Positions 19,511 to 28,090 of a stretch of DNA of 64,000 nt are shown in pieces. The notes beneath the pieces are model-generated. The model did not search any database, was not told the origin of the DNA, and was given only the letters and a program-made list of their open reading frames with translations. The translations under genes and the position numbers were made by a program. Source of the stretch: Streptomyces sp. NBC_01231 (lineage in GTDB: Bacteria; Actinomycetota; Actinomycetes; Streptomycetales; Streptomycetaceae); the NCBI GenBank assembly GCA_035999765.1, contig CP108521.1:6758001-6822000 (forward strand), written 5' to 3'. Each line of letters begins with the position of its first letter. The stretch's first letter is position 1.

Positions 19511-20494
19511 ATGAGTGCCGACACGACCACCCCTGCCAAGGCGCCGCCGCGGAAGGCACCGCGACCGCCGACCGAGGCGAACAAGTCACCCGGAGCACGG
19601 CCTTCCGGCGGAGCGGGTACCCCCTGGCTACTGCTCGCCCCCTGCCTGCTGATCCTGGGGCTGGTCCTCGGCTATCCGCTGGTCCGCCTGGTCACCCTCT
19701 CCTTCCAGAAGTTCGGGCAGTCCCAGCTGTGGGGCTTCCAGCCGGCCGAGTCGGTCGGTCTCGACAACTTCACCAAGGTGCTGGGGGACGGGGAGTTCTG
19801 GGCGGTCGTCGTCCGGACGATCGTCTTCGCGGCCGGCTCCGTCATCTTCACCATGGCCGCCGGCATGCTCATCGCCCTGCTGCTCCAGCGGGTCTCCGGC
19901 TGGGTGAAGACGCTGGTCAACATCGCGCTGGTGGCCAGCTGGGGCATGCCGATCATCGTCGCCACCACGGTCTTCAAATGGCTGTTCGACGCGGACTACG
20001 GCATCCTCAACGCGCTGCTCAGCAAGCTGCCCGGTGTGGAGATGATCGGCCACAACTGGTTCGCCAGCGGGCCTCAGGGCCTGGCCGTGATCATGCTGTT
20101 GGTGGTCTGGGGGGCGATCCCCTTCGTGGTGATCACGTTGAGTGCGGGGCTCACCCAGGTCCCGAAGGAACTGGAGGAGGCGGCCCGGCTGGACGGTGCG
20201 GGCGCCTGGGGCGTCTTCCGCCATGTCACCCTGCCCATCCTCAAGCCGATCATCGTGATGCTCACGACCCTGTCGGTCATCTGGGACATGGGCGTCTTCC
20301 CACAGGTCTTCGTGATGCGCAACGGCCACCCGGAGGCCGAGTTCCAACTCCTCACCACGTATTCGTACGACCGCGCCTTCGTGGTCAACGACTACGCCCA
20401 GGGCTCGGCGATCGCCCTGCTCACCGTGCTGTTGCTGCTCGGTGTCGTCGCCGTCTACATGCGCCAGATGCTGAAGATCGGAGAGGTCGAATGA
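19511..20494 (+). CDS. dasB: Chitobiose ABC transporter permease DasB
   Basis: 327 aa. After a Pro/Lys-rich cytosolic tail (residues 1-37) come six TM segments of the MalF type and the EAA loop ELEEAARLDGAGAWGVFRHVTLP. It forms the channel with DasC. No ATPase is encoded nearby; in Streptomyces the shared ATPase MsiK encoded elsewhere energises this importer. The stop overlaps dasC (ATGA). Confidence 0.95.
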   Translation: MSADTTTPAKAPPRKAPRPPTEANKSPGARPSGGAGTPWLLLAPCLLILGLVLGYPLVRLVTLSFQKFGQSQLWGFQPAESVGLDNFTKVLGDGEFWAVVVRTIVFAAGSVIFTMAAGMLIALLLQRVSGWVKTLVNIALVASWGMPIIVATTVFKWLFDADYGILNALLSKLPGVEMIGHNWFASGPQGLAVIMLLVVWGAIPFVVITLSAGLTQVPKELEEAARLDGAGAWGVFRHVTLPILKPIIVMLTTLSVIWDMGVFPQVFVMRNGHPEAEFQLLTTYSYDRAFVVNDYAQGSAIALLTVLLLLGVVAVYMRQMLKIGEVE

Positions 20495-21345
20495 GCACGC
20501 TGACGACTCCTGGGCCCGCTCCCGTGCGCCGGAAGTCGAAGGCCGGCTGGAATCTCCTCGGCCTCCTCGTCTTCGTCACCGCGGGCTTCCCCGTCTACTG
20601 GATGCTGAACACGGCGTTCAAGCCGGCCAAGGACGCCATCGACCCGGACCCGAGCCTGCTGCCGACAGGACTGACCCTGTCCAACTTCAGCCGCGCGCTC
20701 GACATCGCGGACTTCTGGGGCCCGGTCGGCCGCAGCCTGATCGTGTCGCTCGCCGTGGTCGCGATCGGCATGGTCGTCGGCATGCTGGCCGCCCTCGCCA
20801 TCTCCCGGTTCGCCTTCCGCGGCCGCAAGATCGTGATCGTGGGCATCCTCGCGGTCCAGATGGTCCCGCTGGTCGCCATGATCATCCCGGTGTTCCTGCT
20901 GCTCAACGACCTGGACCAGTACGACAAGCTCTCCGGCCTGATCATCACCTACCTGACCTTCATCCTCCCCTTCACGGTGTGGACGCTGCGCGGCTTCATC
21001 GTCAACATTCCGCGGGAACTGGAGGAAGCGGCGATGGTCGACGGCTGCTCCCGCACCGGCGCCTTCGTCCGGGTGGTCTTCCCGCTCCTGGCCCCCGGCA
21101 TGGTCGCCACCTCGGTCTACGGCTTCATCCAGGCCTGGAACGAGTACCTGTACGCTCTCATGCTGCTCAGCCAGAAGAACCAGACCGCGACCGTCTGGCT
21201 CGGCAACTTCACCACCAAGCACGGCACCGAATACGCTCCGATGATGGCCGGATCCACCATGATGGCCGTGCCGATCGTGGTCCTCTTCCTCCTCGTTCAG
21301 CGCAAGATGGCCGCGGGTCTGACCGCCGGCGCCGTGAAGGGATGA
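20491..21345 (+). CDS. dasC: Chitobiose ABC transporter permease DasC
   Basis: 284-aa MalG-type permease with six TM segments and an EAA loop ELEEAAMVDGCSRTGAFVRVVFP. ATG 20491 overlaps the dasB stop, and its own stop overlaps the start of the GH3 gene, so dasB, dasC and the hexosaminidase are translationally coupled. Confidence 0.95.
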   Translation: MSTLTTPGPAPVRRKSKAGWNLLGLLVFVTAGFPVYWMLNTAFKPAKDAIDPDPSLLPTGLTLSNFSRALDIADFWGPVGRSLIVSLAVVAIGMVVGMLAALAISRFAFRGRKIVIVGILAVQMVPLVAMIIPVFLLLNDLDQYDKLSGLIITYLTFILPFTVWTLRGFIVNIPRELEEAAMVDGCSRTGAFVRVVFPLLAPGMVATSVYGFIQAWNEYLYALMLLSQKNQTATVWLGNFTTKHGTEYAPMMAGSTMMAVPIVVLFLLVQRKMAAGLTAGAVKG

Positions 21346-22937
21346 CGCCCCCGATGACGACAATCGCGAGCGGTACGGACACCCTGACGCGAGACGCCCT
21401 CACCGTCCTCCAGCCAGGCTTCACGGGCACCACAGCCCCCGACTGGCTGCTGCGTCGCCTCGGCGAGGGCCTCGCCTCGGTCGGCCTGTTCGGCCGCAAC
21501 ATCGCCTCCCTTGATCAACTGGCCGCCCTCACCGCCCAGTTGCGCGCCGAACGCGACGACGTGCTGGTCGCGATCGACGAGGAGGGCGGAGACGTCACGC
21601 GCCTGGAGGTGCGCACGGGCTCCAGCTTCCCCGGCAACCACGCGCTGGGTGCGGTGGACGACGTGGAGCTGACCCGGGAGGTGGCTCTCGAACTCGGCCG
21701 TCGCCTCGCGGCCTGCGGCGTGAACTTCAACTGGGCGCCCTCGGCCGACGTGAACTCGAACCCCGGCAACCCGGTGATCGGCGTGCGTTCCTTCGGCGCC
21801 GCCCCCGACCTGGTCGCCCGGCACACCGCCGCCTATGTCACCGGCCTCCAGTCCGCCGGAGTCGCCGCCTGCACCAAGCACTTCCCGGGGCACGGCGACA
21901 CGGCGATCGACTCCCACCACGCGCTGCCGCGCATCGACGCGGACGTTTCCGTGCTGCACGACCGTGAACTCACCCCGTTCCGCGCGGCGATCGCGGCCGG
22001 TACCCGGGCCGTGATGACCGCTCACATCCTGGTCCCGGCCCTGGACCCGGAACGCCCCGCCACCCTGTCCCGGCGGGTCCTGACCGACCTGCTGCGCGGC
22101 GAACTCGGCTACGACGGCCTGATCGTCACCGACGGCATGGAGATGCAGGCCATCGCCGGCACCTATGGCATCGAACGCGGCAGCGTCCTCGCCCTCGCGG
22201 CCGGCGTCGACGCCATCTGCGTGGGCGGCGGCCTGGCCGACGACGAGACGGTACGCGGCCTGTGCGACGCCCTCGTCACCGCCGTCCGCACCGGCGAACT
22301 CCCCGAGGAGCGCCTGGCGGACGCGGCGGATCGCGTCCGGACCCTGGCCCGCTGGGCGGCGTCGACGAGCAGCCGGGGGAACGAGACGGGGGCCTCCCCG
22401 GTCGCGTCGGCTCTTCCCTCTTCTCCTGTCTCGCAAGGCTCTCCGACCTCCCTGAGCTCTCCTGCTTCTCCGGTCCCGGCGTCTCCCGCCGTCGACGACG
22501 TCGGTCTCCGTGCCGCCCGCCGTGCCCTGCGCCTCACCGGCGCTGAGAACTTCACCCCGCTCACCGAGCCCCCGTTCGTCGCCGCGCTCACCCCGGTGGC
22601 CAACATCGCCGTGGGCGACGAGACCCCCTGGGGCGTTGCCGCGGAGCTGGCCCGTCTGCTCCCAGGCACGCAGACGGGGACTTTCACCGACGAGCACGCC
22701 GGTCCGGCCGCCCTGGAAGCGGCGGGCAGGCGCCGCATCGTGGCCGTGGTCCGCGACGAACACCGTCATCCCTGGATGGCCGCCGCCCTCGGCACCCTGC
22801 TGGCCGCCCGCCCCGACACGATCGTCGTCGAGATGGGTCTGCCTCAGGCAGCCCCCCGAGGCGCCCTCCACATCGCCACCCACGGCGCGGCCCGCGTCTG
22901 CGGCCGAGCGGCGGCGGAGGTCGTCGCAGGCGTGTAG
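21342..22937 (+). CDS. dasD: GH3 beta-N-acetylhexosaminidase (DasD-type)
   Basis: 531 aa from ATG 21342. The N-terminal GH3 domain carries the NagZ-group motif KHFPGHGDTAIDSHHALP (near residue 185) and the nucleophile Asp in VTDGMEM. No signal peptide is seen, so it likely cleaves imported chitobiose to GlcNAc in the cytosol. A Ser/Pro-rich linker (about residues 345-385) joins a C-terminal domain of about 140 residues. Coupling to dasABC fits its role; the symbol follows the S. coelicolor neighbour and is from memory. Confidence 0.85.
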   Translation: MTPPMTTIASGTDTLTRDALTVLQPGFTGTTAPDWLLRRLGEGLASVGLFGRNIASLDQLAALTAQLRAERDDVLVAIDEEGGDVTRLEVRTGSSFPGNHALGAVDDVELTREVALELGRRLAACGVNFNWAPSADVNSNPGNPVIGVRSFGAAPDLVARHTAAYVTGLQSAGVAACTKHFPGHGDTAIDSHHALPRIDADVSVLHDRELTPFRAAIAAGTRAVMTAHILVPALDPERPATLSRRVLTDLLRGELGYDGLIVTDGMEMQAIAGTYGIERGSVLALAAGVDAICVGGGLADDETVRGLCDALVTAVRTGELPEERLADAADRVRTLARWAASTSSRGNETGASPVASALPSSPVSQGSPTSLSSPASPVPASPAVDDVGLRAARRALRLTGAENFTPLTEPPFVAALTPVANIAVGDETPWGVAAELARLLPGTQTGTFTDEHAGPAALEAAGRRRIVAVVRDEHRHPWMAAALGTLLAARPDTIVVEMGLPQAAPRGALHIATHGAARVCGRAAAEVVAGV

Positions 22938-22989
22938 CCGTGAGGAAACATCCACGACGACTCGCATGACCCCTTCCCCCCCCCGCAGC

Positions 22990-23504
22990 ATGCTGCGGCT
23001 GATGAACGACCCCAGGGGCGGCCGCTGTACGCCACGGCGCCCCGGCGACGCCTGGCCGTCGCCGCGCATGTCCCGCTCACCGTGGCCGTCGGGGGACTGA
23101 TCACCCACTTCTGCCTCGCGACGCGGAGCAGAGGTGGGCCGTCGTCGTGATGGCCTTGCTGATGCTGCCCTGGATGGTCGCGACGGGAGCGGTCAACGGG
23201 GCCCCCGCGGCCTGCTGGAACTGCGCGAACCTGCCTTGGACGAGCGGTAGCCGGCCGAGCGCAGCCGGATTCTGGCCCGGGCCCACCGGATCACCCCCCG
23301 GGTTGCCCTGCCCTGGCCGTCGTAGGCCTCCTCGCGATGGGTGCCGCCGAGGGCGACGCACCCAGGACCTACGCGGCGCCCGTCCTCATCGCCGTCCTCG
23401 TCGTCCACTGGCTGATGCCGCTGAGGGTGGCCGGCCTGACTGCTCAGGACGACCCGACCGAGGACGAGGGACCTGTGGCGTTCCGAGGACCTGTGGCGCT
23501 CTGA
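22990..23504 (+). pseudogene. Decayed gene for a small integral-membrane protein
   Basis: Protein-like segments are spread over all three frames: RRRLAVAAHVPLTVAVGGLI (about 23042-23101), RDAEQRWAVVVMALLMLPW with ATGAVNG, then LELREPALDER, an in-frame TAG, and AERSRILARAHRIT, then GLLAMGAAEG with APVLIAVLVVHWLMPLRVAG. Joined in order they read as a two-to-three-TM protein with a basic linker. At least two frameshifts and one stop interrupt it. ATG 22990 (MLRLMNDP) is the likely old start and TGA 23502 the old end. Confidence 0.5.
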
Positions 23505-23520
23505 GGACCTGTGGCAGGAG
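23467..23520 (+). repeat. 18-bp tandem repeat, three copies
   Basis: The sequence GGACCTGTGGC recurs at 23469, 23487 and 23505, an exact 18-base period with small changes between copies. It covers the 3' end of the decayed membrane-protein gene and may reflect replication slippage during its decay. Confidence 0.7.
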
Positions 23521-23581
23521 AGTTCCCCGCAGACCCAAGGTCCCGTGATCTGAAGTGCCCGGCCCCGGACCTCCGATCCGC

Positions 23582-24367
23582 CTAAATCCCCTGCCAGTCC
23601 GGCTTGTTGGCGAACGTGTGCCGGAAGTAGTCCGCCAGCTTCAGCTTGGACGCGGCTGCGTCGTCGACCACGACCGTGGCATGCGCGTGGAGCTGGAGTG
23701 CGGAGGCGGGGCACACTGCCGCGATCGGCCCCTCCACGGTCGCCGCGACCGCGTCGGCCTTGCCCTCGCCGGTCGCGAGGAGCACCAGGTGCCGTGCCTC
23801 CAGTATCGTCCCGATGCCCTGGGTGATCACGTGGTGCGGCACCTGCTCGATGTCACCGTCGAAGAAGCGCGCGTTGTCCACCCGCGTCTGTTCGGTCAGC
23901 GTCTTGATCCGCGTCCGGGAAGCCAGCGACGAGCACGGCTCGTTGAACCCGATGTGACCGTCGGTCCCGATCCCCAGCAGTTGGAGGTCCACCCCGCCGG
24001 CCTCGGCCAGCGCCCTGTCATACGCCTCGCACGCCCCCTGCACATCCTCCGCGGTGCCGTCGGGCCCCATGAACGCGCCCATCCCGACCCCGAGCGGCTC
24101 CAGCACCTCGCGCCGCAGCACGGACCGGTACGACTCCGGATGCTCGGCGGGCAGCCCCACGTACTCGTCGAGCTGCGCGATCCGGGCCCGCGAGGCGTCC
24201 ACGGCGCCGGAGTGGACCTTTGCCGCCAGCGCCTCGTAGATGGGCAGCGGTGTCGAACCGGTGGCCACGCCGAGCAGGGCGGCGGGCTTGTTCCGGAGCA
24301 ACTGTGCCATGGCCTCGGCGATGAGCTCGCCGCCTGACTTGCCGTCCGGGACGATGACAACTTCCAC
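23582..24367 (-). CDS. nagB: Glucosamine-6-phosphate deaminase
   Basis: 261 aa from GTG 24367. It converts glucosamine-6-phosphate to fructose-6-phosphate and ammonia, the last step of aminosugar catabolism. Motifs: LGVATGSTPLPIYEAL (phosphate loop), QLDEYVGL (catalytic Asp), LLGIGTDGHIGFNEP. A DasR operator lies upstream at 24438, placing it in the same regulon as dasABC. Its effector-related substrate is also the DasR ligand, closing a feedback loop. Confidence 0.96.
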   Translation of the reverse strand: MEVVIVPDGKSGGELIAEAMAQLLRNKPAALLGVATGSTPLPIYEALAAKVHSGAVDASRARIAQLDEYVGLPAEHPESYRSVLRREVLEPLGVGMGAFMGPDGTAEDVQGACEAYDRALAEAGGVDLQLLGIGTDGHIGFNEPCSSLASRTRIKTLTEQTRVDNARFFDGDIEQVPHHVITQGIGTILEARHLVLLATGEGKADAVAATVEGPIAAVCPASALQLHAHATVVVDDAAASKLKLADYFRHTFANKPDWQGI

Positions 24368-24437
24368 GCTGGGCCTGCCGATCTGAAGAGACGGTCTGAA
24401 CAGAGGGGACTCGACGGGGGCCCCGGAGGGGCCTGTG

Positions 24438-24449
24438 TGGTTTAGACCA
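24438..24449. promoter_or_regulatory. DasR operator (dre) upstream of nagB
   Basis: TGGTTTAGACCA, a near-perfect palindrome, lies 71-82 bases upstream of the nagB start. Reading leftward it gives TGGTCTAAACCA, as expected for dre at nagB. Confidence 0.85.
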
Positions 24450-24542
24450 ATCTAACAGAGTCGATCCCTTCGGCCCAGAGCGGCGGAAAGCGGCCCGCGG
24501 AGCCTCACATCGGGGGCGGCTGCCCATGGACCCCCAGGCCGG

Positions 24543-24721
24543 CTAGGCCATGGAACCTCCCGTCGCATCCACCCAGCTGCCCGTGACCCACCGGCCCCCG
24601 TCCGACGCCAGGAACGCCACCACCTCCGCGACGTCGACCGCCCCAGCCGCTCGGCGATCCCCCGCCCGATGCCCCTGCTCGCCCCGGTGACCAGAGCTGT
24701 CCTGCCCGCAAGTTCGCCCAT
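24543..24721 (-). pseudogene. Remnant of a short-chain dehydrogenase/reductase
   Basis: ATG 24721 opens MGELAGRTALVTGASRGIGR (TGxxxGIG cofactor motif) and continues to AERLG. Directly after, in another frame, comes the C-terminal SDR signature VAEVVAFLASDGGRWVTGSW ending DATGGSMA at TAG 24543. The central catalytic part (YxxxK, about 180 residues) is missing. An internal deletion with frameshift explains this. It is divergent from the TetR gene at 24818, which probably controlled it. Confidence 0.8.
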
Positions 24722-24817
24722 GTCGGCGCCCCCTTCGCATTTACCTATCGGTCGCTACAGAAAAACCGTACAACACGCGTCGGACATTTCTCTAGCACCC
24801 GCTATACAATTCACTCC

Positions 24818-25450
24818 ATGGTGAGCAGCGAGGACATGAAGCCGAAGGTCGGACCGGCGTCGAAGCCGCGTGGCCGCCCCCGCTCCTTCGATCGCGAGAC
24901 CGCGCTGGAAAAGGCGCTGCTGGCCTTCTGGGAGCACGGGTACGAGGCCACGTCCGTCTCCGACCTCACCCGCGTGATGGACATCGGCGCCCCGAGCCTC
25001 TACGCGGCCTTCGGCGACAAGCGCTCGCTGTTCGAGGAGGTCGTCCGGGAGTACGGCACCAAGTACAGCTCCTTCGGTGACCGCGCCCTCGCCGAGGAGC
25101 CCACGGCCCGCGCCGCCGTCGAGCGCACCCTGCGCGAGGCCGCCGCCGAGTACACCGACCCCGCCCATCCTTTCGGCTGCCTCGTCATCCACGCGGCCAC
25201 CAACTGCACGACCCGCGAGGTGGAGGAGTCCCTGCGCGAGCGGCGCAACGCCAACATCGCCGGGTTCGAGAGCCGCGTCAGGGCGGACATCACCGCGGGG
25301 GCACTGCCGGCCGGGACGGACGCCGCCGCTCTCGCCCGGCACGCCGGCGCGATGATCCAGGGCATGTCCCAGCAGGCACGGGACGGCGCGAGCCGGGCGG
25401 AGTTGGAGGCGCTGGTGGAAATTGCCATGACTGTCTGGCCCCGCACATGA
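24818..25450 (+). CDS. TetR-family regulator
   Basis: 210 aa. The N-terminal HTH reads TSVSDLTRVMDIGAPSLYAAFGDKRSLFEEVV; the C-terminal part resembles the TetR_C group of AcrR-like proteins with FGCLVIHAATNC. Upstream, TATACAAT (24801-24808) is a possible -10. It is divergent from the SDR remnant, so its original target is broken; it may still regulate itself or distant genes. Confidence 0.88.
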   Translation: MVSSEDMKPKVGPASKPRGRPRSFDRETALEKALLAFWEHGYEATSVSDLTRVMDIGAPSLYAAFGDKRSLFEEVVREYGTKYSSFGDRALAEEPTARAAVERTLREAAAEYTDPAHPFGCLVIHAATNCTTREVEESLRERRNANIAGFESRVRADITAGALPAGTDAAALARHAGAMIQGMSQQARDGASRAELEALVEIAMTVWPRT

Positions 25451-25849
25451 ACCCACGCGCGTTAGGCTGCGTGGTGGTTGCCAGACGCCCGAACCGGTTC
25501 CGACTGGTGCGGACCCGGCAGGGAAAAGTCCCAACAACAAACAGCCTCCAACGCATGGACACACGTAGTGGTCTAGTCCACAATGCGTAGAGACAACTGA
25601 AAACGAACAGACTTCCGTCCTCCCCGCACAGGAGGACGGGACCGAGGAACCGGAGCTCTCTGCCCTGACTGCCCCGGGTCCTCATCCTTCGGCCGACCGG
25701 GACCGCACACCCCACGGCCGATATTGCTCCGGGCTGCGGTGCCGGGAGGGCTGAGGGTCCCTCCCAGGCGCCGCGGCCCGCGGGTGTTTCCCGGGGCCTG
25801 CGAAGGCTGCTTCCAGGGCATATCCGTACCGCCAGGTACGCTCGCACAC
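25451..25849. other. Non-coding leader region upstream of the histidine kinase
   Basis: No gene is seen in these 399 bases. It contains a DasR-like operator (25569-25580), a perfect hairpin CCGTCCTCC/GGAGGACGG at 25615-25639, and GC-rich sequence up to the kinase start. The kinase promoter must lie here. Confidence 0.6.
25569..25580. promoter_or_regulatory. DasR-like operator upstream of the histidine kinase
   Basis: TGGTCTAGTCCA is identical to the operator core at 17833 upstream of dasR, and the flanks extend the palindrome to GTGGTCTAGTCCAC. It lies 270 bases before the kinase start and about 120 after the TetR gene. By motif alone this is a strong DasR site outside the aminosugar genes. 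Confidence 0.7.
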
Positions 25850-27325
25850 GTGCCCTCCATGAACGAACTCGTACGCCAGCACACGGCCCTCGACGACTCC
25901 GACCTCGAGTGGCTCCACCTGCTGGTCTCGGAGTGGCAGCTGCTCTCCGACCTCTCCTTCGCCGACCTGGTCCTGTGGGTGCCCACCCGCGACGGCACGC
26001 GCTACGTGTCGGTCGCCCAGATGCGGCCCAACACCGGCCCCACCTCGTACCAGGACGACATGGTCGGCCACCTCGTCCCGCGCGGCCGTCGACCGATGCT
26101 GGACCTCGCCCTCGACGAGGGCAGGATTGTCCGCGAGGGTGATCCGGAGTGGCGCGAAGAGGTCCCCGTCCGGATCGAGTCCATCCCGGTGCGACGGGAG
26201 GGGCGCGTCCTCGGGGTCATCGCACGCAACACCAACCTCCTGACCGTGCGCACCCCGAGCCGTCTGGAGCTGACGTATCTCCAGAGCGCCTCGGACCTCG
26301 CGCAGATGATCGCCGCCGGCGCCTTCCCGTTCGCGAACCAGCAGGTCGACATGGACGCCTCACCCCGAGTGGGTGACGGCCTGATCCGCCTCGACGCGGA
26401 CGGCCTCGTCCAGTACGCCTCGCCGAACGCGCTGTCCGCCTACCACCGCCTCGGTCTCGCCTCCGACCTGGTCGGTCACCACCTCGGCAAGACCACCGCC
26501 GAACTCGCCCCGACCCATGGGCCGGTGGACGAGGCACTCGCCAAGGTGGCGAGCGGCTGGGCGCCGCGGGAGTTCGAGATCGAGTCCGACGACGGAGTGA
26601 TCCAGTTCCGGGCGATCCCGCTCAAGCCCAAGGGCACGCGCATCGGTTCGCTGGTCCTGCTCCGTGACGTCACCGAACTGCGCCGCCGCGAGCGTGAGTT
26701 GATCACCAAGGACGCGACCATCCGGGAGATCCACCACCGAGTGAAGAACAACCTCCAGACGGTGGCCGCGCTGCTGCGGCTCCAGGCCCGGCGCATCGAG
26801 TCCGACCGCGGCCGCGAAGCCCTCGAAGAGGCGGTACGTCGGGTCGGTTCGATCGCGATCGTGCATGAGACGCTGTCCCAGAACCTGGACGAGCGCGTGG
26901 AGTTCGACGAGATCGCCGACCGGGTCCTCGCGATGGTGGCCGAGATCTCCCCGGGCAAGGTGACCGGTCGGCGCACCGGCCGCTTCGGCATCCTGGACGC
27001 GGAGGTCGCCACCCCCCTGTCGATGGTCCTGACGGAAATCCTCCAGAACGCCCTCGAGCACGGCTTCGGCGAGGGGGAGACCGGCACCGTCGAGGTCTCG
27101 GCCGTCCGCGGCGGCACCACCCAGGAGGCCCGCCTGCTGGTCACCGTCCAGGACGACGGGGTCGGCCTGCCCGAGGGCTTCGACCCGCACACCGCCGGAA
27201 ACCTCGGCCTGCAGATCGTACGGACGCTGGTGGAGGGCGAGTTGGGGGGCACCTTCGACATGGTCCCGGCTCCGGGGCGGGGGACCCGGGTGATCCTGGA
27301 CGTCCCGGTGCGGGCGAACAAGTAA
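25850..27325 (+). CDS. PdtaS-type sensor histidine kinase (HisKA_2)
   Basis: 491 aa from GTG 25850 (an ATG at 25859 is also possible). Order: N-terminal GAF-like sensor (about 10-160), PAS domain (175-295), HisKA_2 dimerisation helix with phospho-acceptor REIHHRVKNNLQTVAALL (near 305), and HATPase with N-box EILQNALEHGF and DDGVGLP. No TM segments, so it is cytosolic. This matches PdtaS of mycobacteria, which signals through the PdtaR antiterminator and also lies beside whiB1; here wblE is the next gene. The response regulator is not in the window. Confidence 0.9.
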   Translation: MPSMNELVRQHTALDDSDLEWLHLLVSEWQLLSDLSFADLVLWVPTRDGTRYVSVAQMRPNTGPTSYQDDMVGHLVPRGRRPMLDLALDEGRIVREGDPEWREEVPVRIESIPVRREGRVLGVIARNTNLLTVRTPSRLELTYLQSASDLAQMIAAGAFPFANQQVDMDASPRVGDGLIRLDADGLVQYASPNALSAYHRLGLASDLVGHHLGKTTAELAPTHGPVDEALAKVASGWAPREFEIESDDGVIQFRAIPLKPKGTRIGSLVLLRDVTELRRRERELITKDATIREIHHRVKNNLQTVAALLRLQARRIESDRGREALEEAVRRVGSIAIVHETLSQNLDERVEFDEIADRVLAMVAEISPGKVTGRRTGRFGILDAEVATPLSMVLTEILQNALEHGFGEGETGTVEVSAVRGGTTQEARLLVTVQDDGVGLPEGFDPHTAGNLGLQIVRTLVEGELGGTFDMVPAPGRGTRVILDVPVRANK

Positions 27326-27363
27326 CGCCGGAGGGACGCGCCGGGGCGCGGATGCACAGCAAA

Positions 27364-27394
27364 GAGCCCCGGACCGTTCAGGGGTCCGGGGCTC
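27364..27394 (+). terminator. Terminator after the histidine kinase
   Basis: A perfect 12-bp stem, GAGCCCCGGACC (27364-27375) with GGTCCGGGGCTC (27383-27394), 39 bases past the stop. It separates the kinase from convergent wblE. Confidence 0.8.
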
Positions 27395-27512
27395 GTCATG
27401 CTCGTTGCCAGCATTTGCTGCGCATCGGGGGTACTGCGCGCTGCGGCTCGGGAGCGGGAGTTGCGTACTCGCTGTACGCGCCGCCAAGCCAGGCTGTCGC
27501 GGGGCGGGTGTG

Positions 27513-27770
27513 TCAGGCAGTGGCCTGACGGGCCCGGTTGCGGGCGGCGCGGCGCTTCATGGCGCGGCGCTCGTCCTCGCTGAGACCACCCCAGACGCCG
27601 GAGTCCTGGCCGGACTCGAGCGCCCACTGCAGGCACTGCTCCATGACGGGGCAGCGGCGGCAGACGGCCTTGGCTTCCTCGATCTGCAGCAGCGCAGGAC
27701 CGGTGTTGCCGATGGGGAAGAAGAGCTCGGGGTCTTCCTCGCGGCAAACGGCGTTGTGACGCCAGTCCAT
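27513..27770 (-). CDS. wblE: WhiB-like iron-sulfur transcription factor WblE
   Basis: 85-aa Wbl protein. Cys9, Cys37, Cys40 and Cys46 bind a 4Fe-4S cluster; the GVWGG turn (G57-V-W-G-G) and the basic tail RRAMKRRAARNRAR for DNA contact follow. It corresponds to mycobacterial WhiB1, which is essential, NO-responsive and binds region 4 of the principal sigma factor. The neighbouring PdtaS-type kinase supports the assignment. A CRP-like site lies in its leader. Ribosome site AAGGAGAGG precedes ATG 27770. Confidence 0.93.
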   Translation of the reverse strand: MDWRHNAVCREEDPELFFPIGNTGPALLQIEEAKAVCRRCPVMEQCLQWALESGQDSGVWGGLSEDERRAMKRRAARNRARQATA

Positions 27771-27813
27771 GGCTGCTACCTCTCCTTGGTATTACGTGCG
27801 GGTTGCTTGTGAA

Positions 27814-27829
27814 TGTGAACGCTTTCACG
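27814..27829. promoter_or_regulatory. CRP-like binding site in the wblE leader
   Basis: TGTGAACGCTTTCACG matches the CRP/FNR-type consensus TGTGA-N6-TCACA at nine of ten fixed positions. It lies 44-59 bases upstream of the wblE ATG. Mycobacterial whiB1 is controlled by the cAMP receptor protein, and Streptomyces has a Crp. The rest of the 27771-28090 gap has no gene; the wblE promoter lies within it, near an A-rich run at about 27992. Confidence 0.6.
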
Positions 27830-28090
27830 AATCCCTCAACAACGGAAGGGCCGCCCGCCAGCGTCAGCCGACGTGGTCCTGTGGTTTGAAGAGGGGTTCT
27901 GGTGATCAGTGGAGGCTGGTGTTGCGGGCCGTCCCGATCGCCATGTAGAGACTCGCAAACCTCAGCGGCGGATACAACCCCTACCGGAAAGTTTTTTTTG
28001 ATTCCTCGGTGTCGACTAGGTCACAGCCGTACTTCCATGGGGTGGACCCTGGCCTAAACGTTCGAGTGAAAGGACTTCAGCCCTTTCTGC

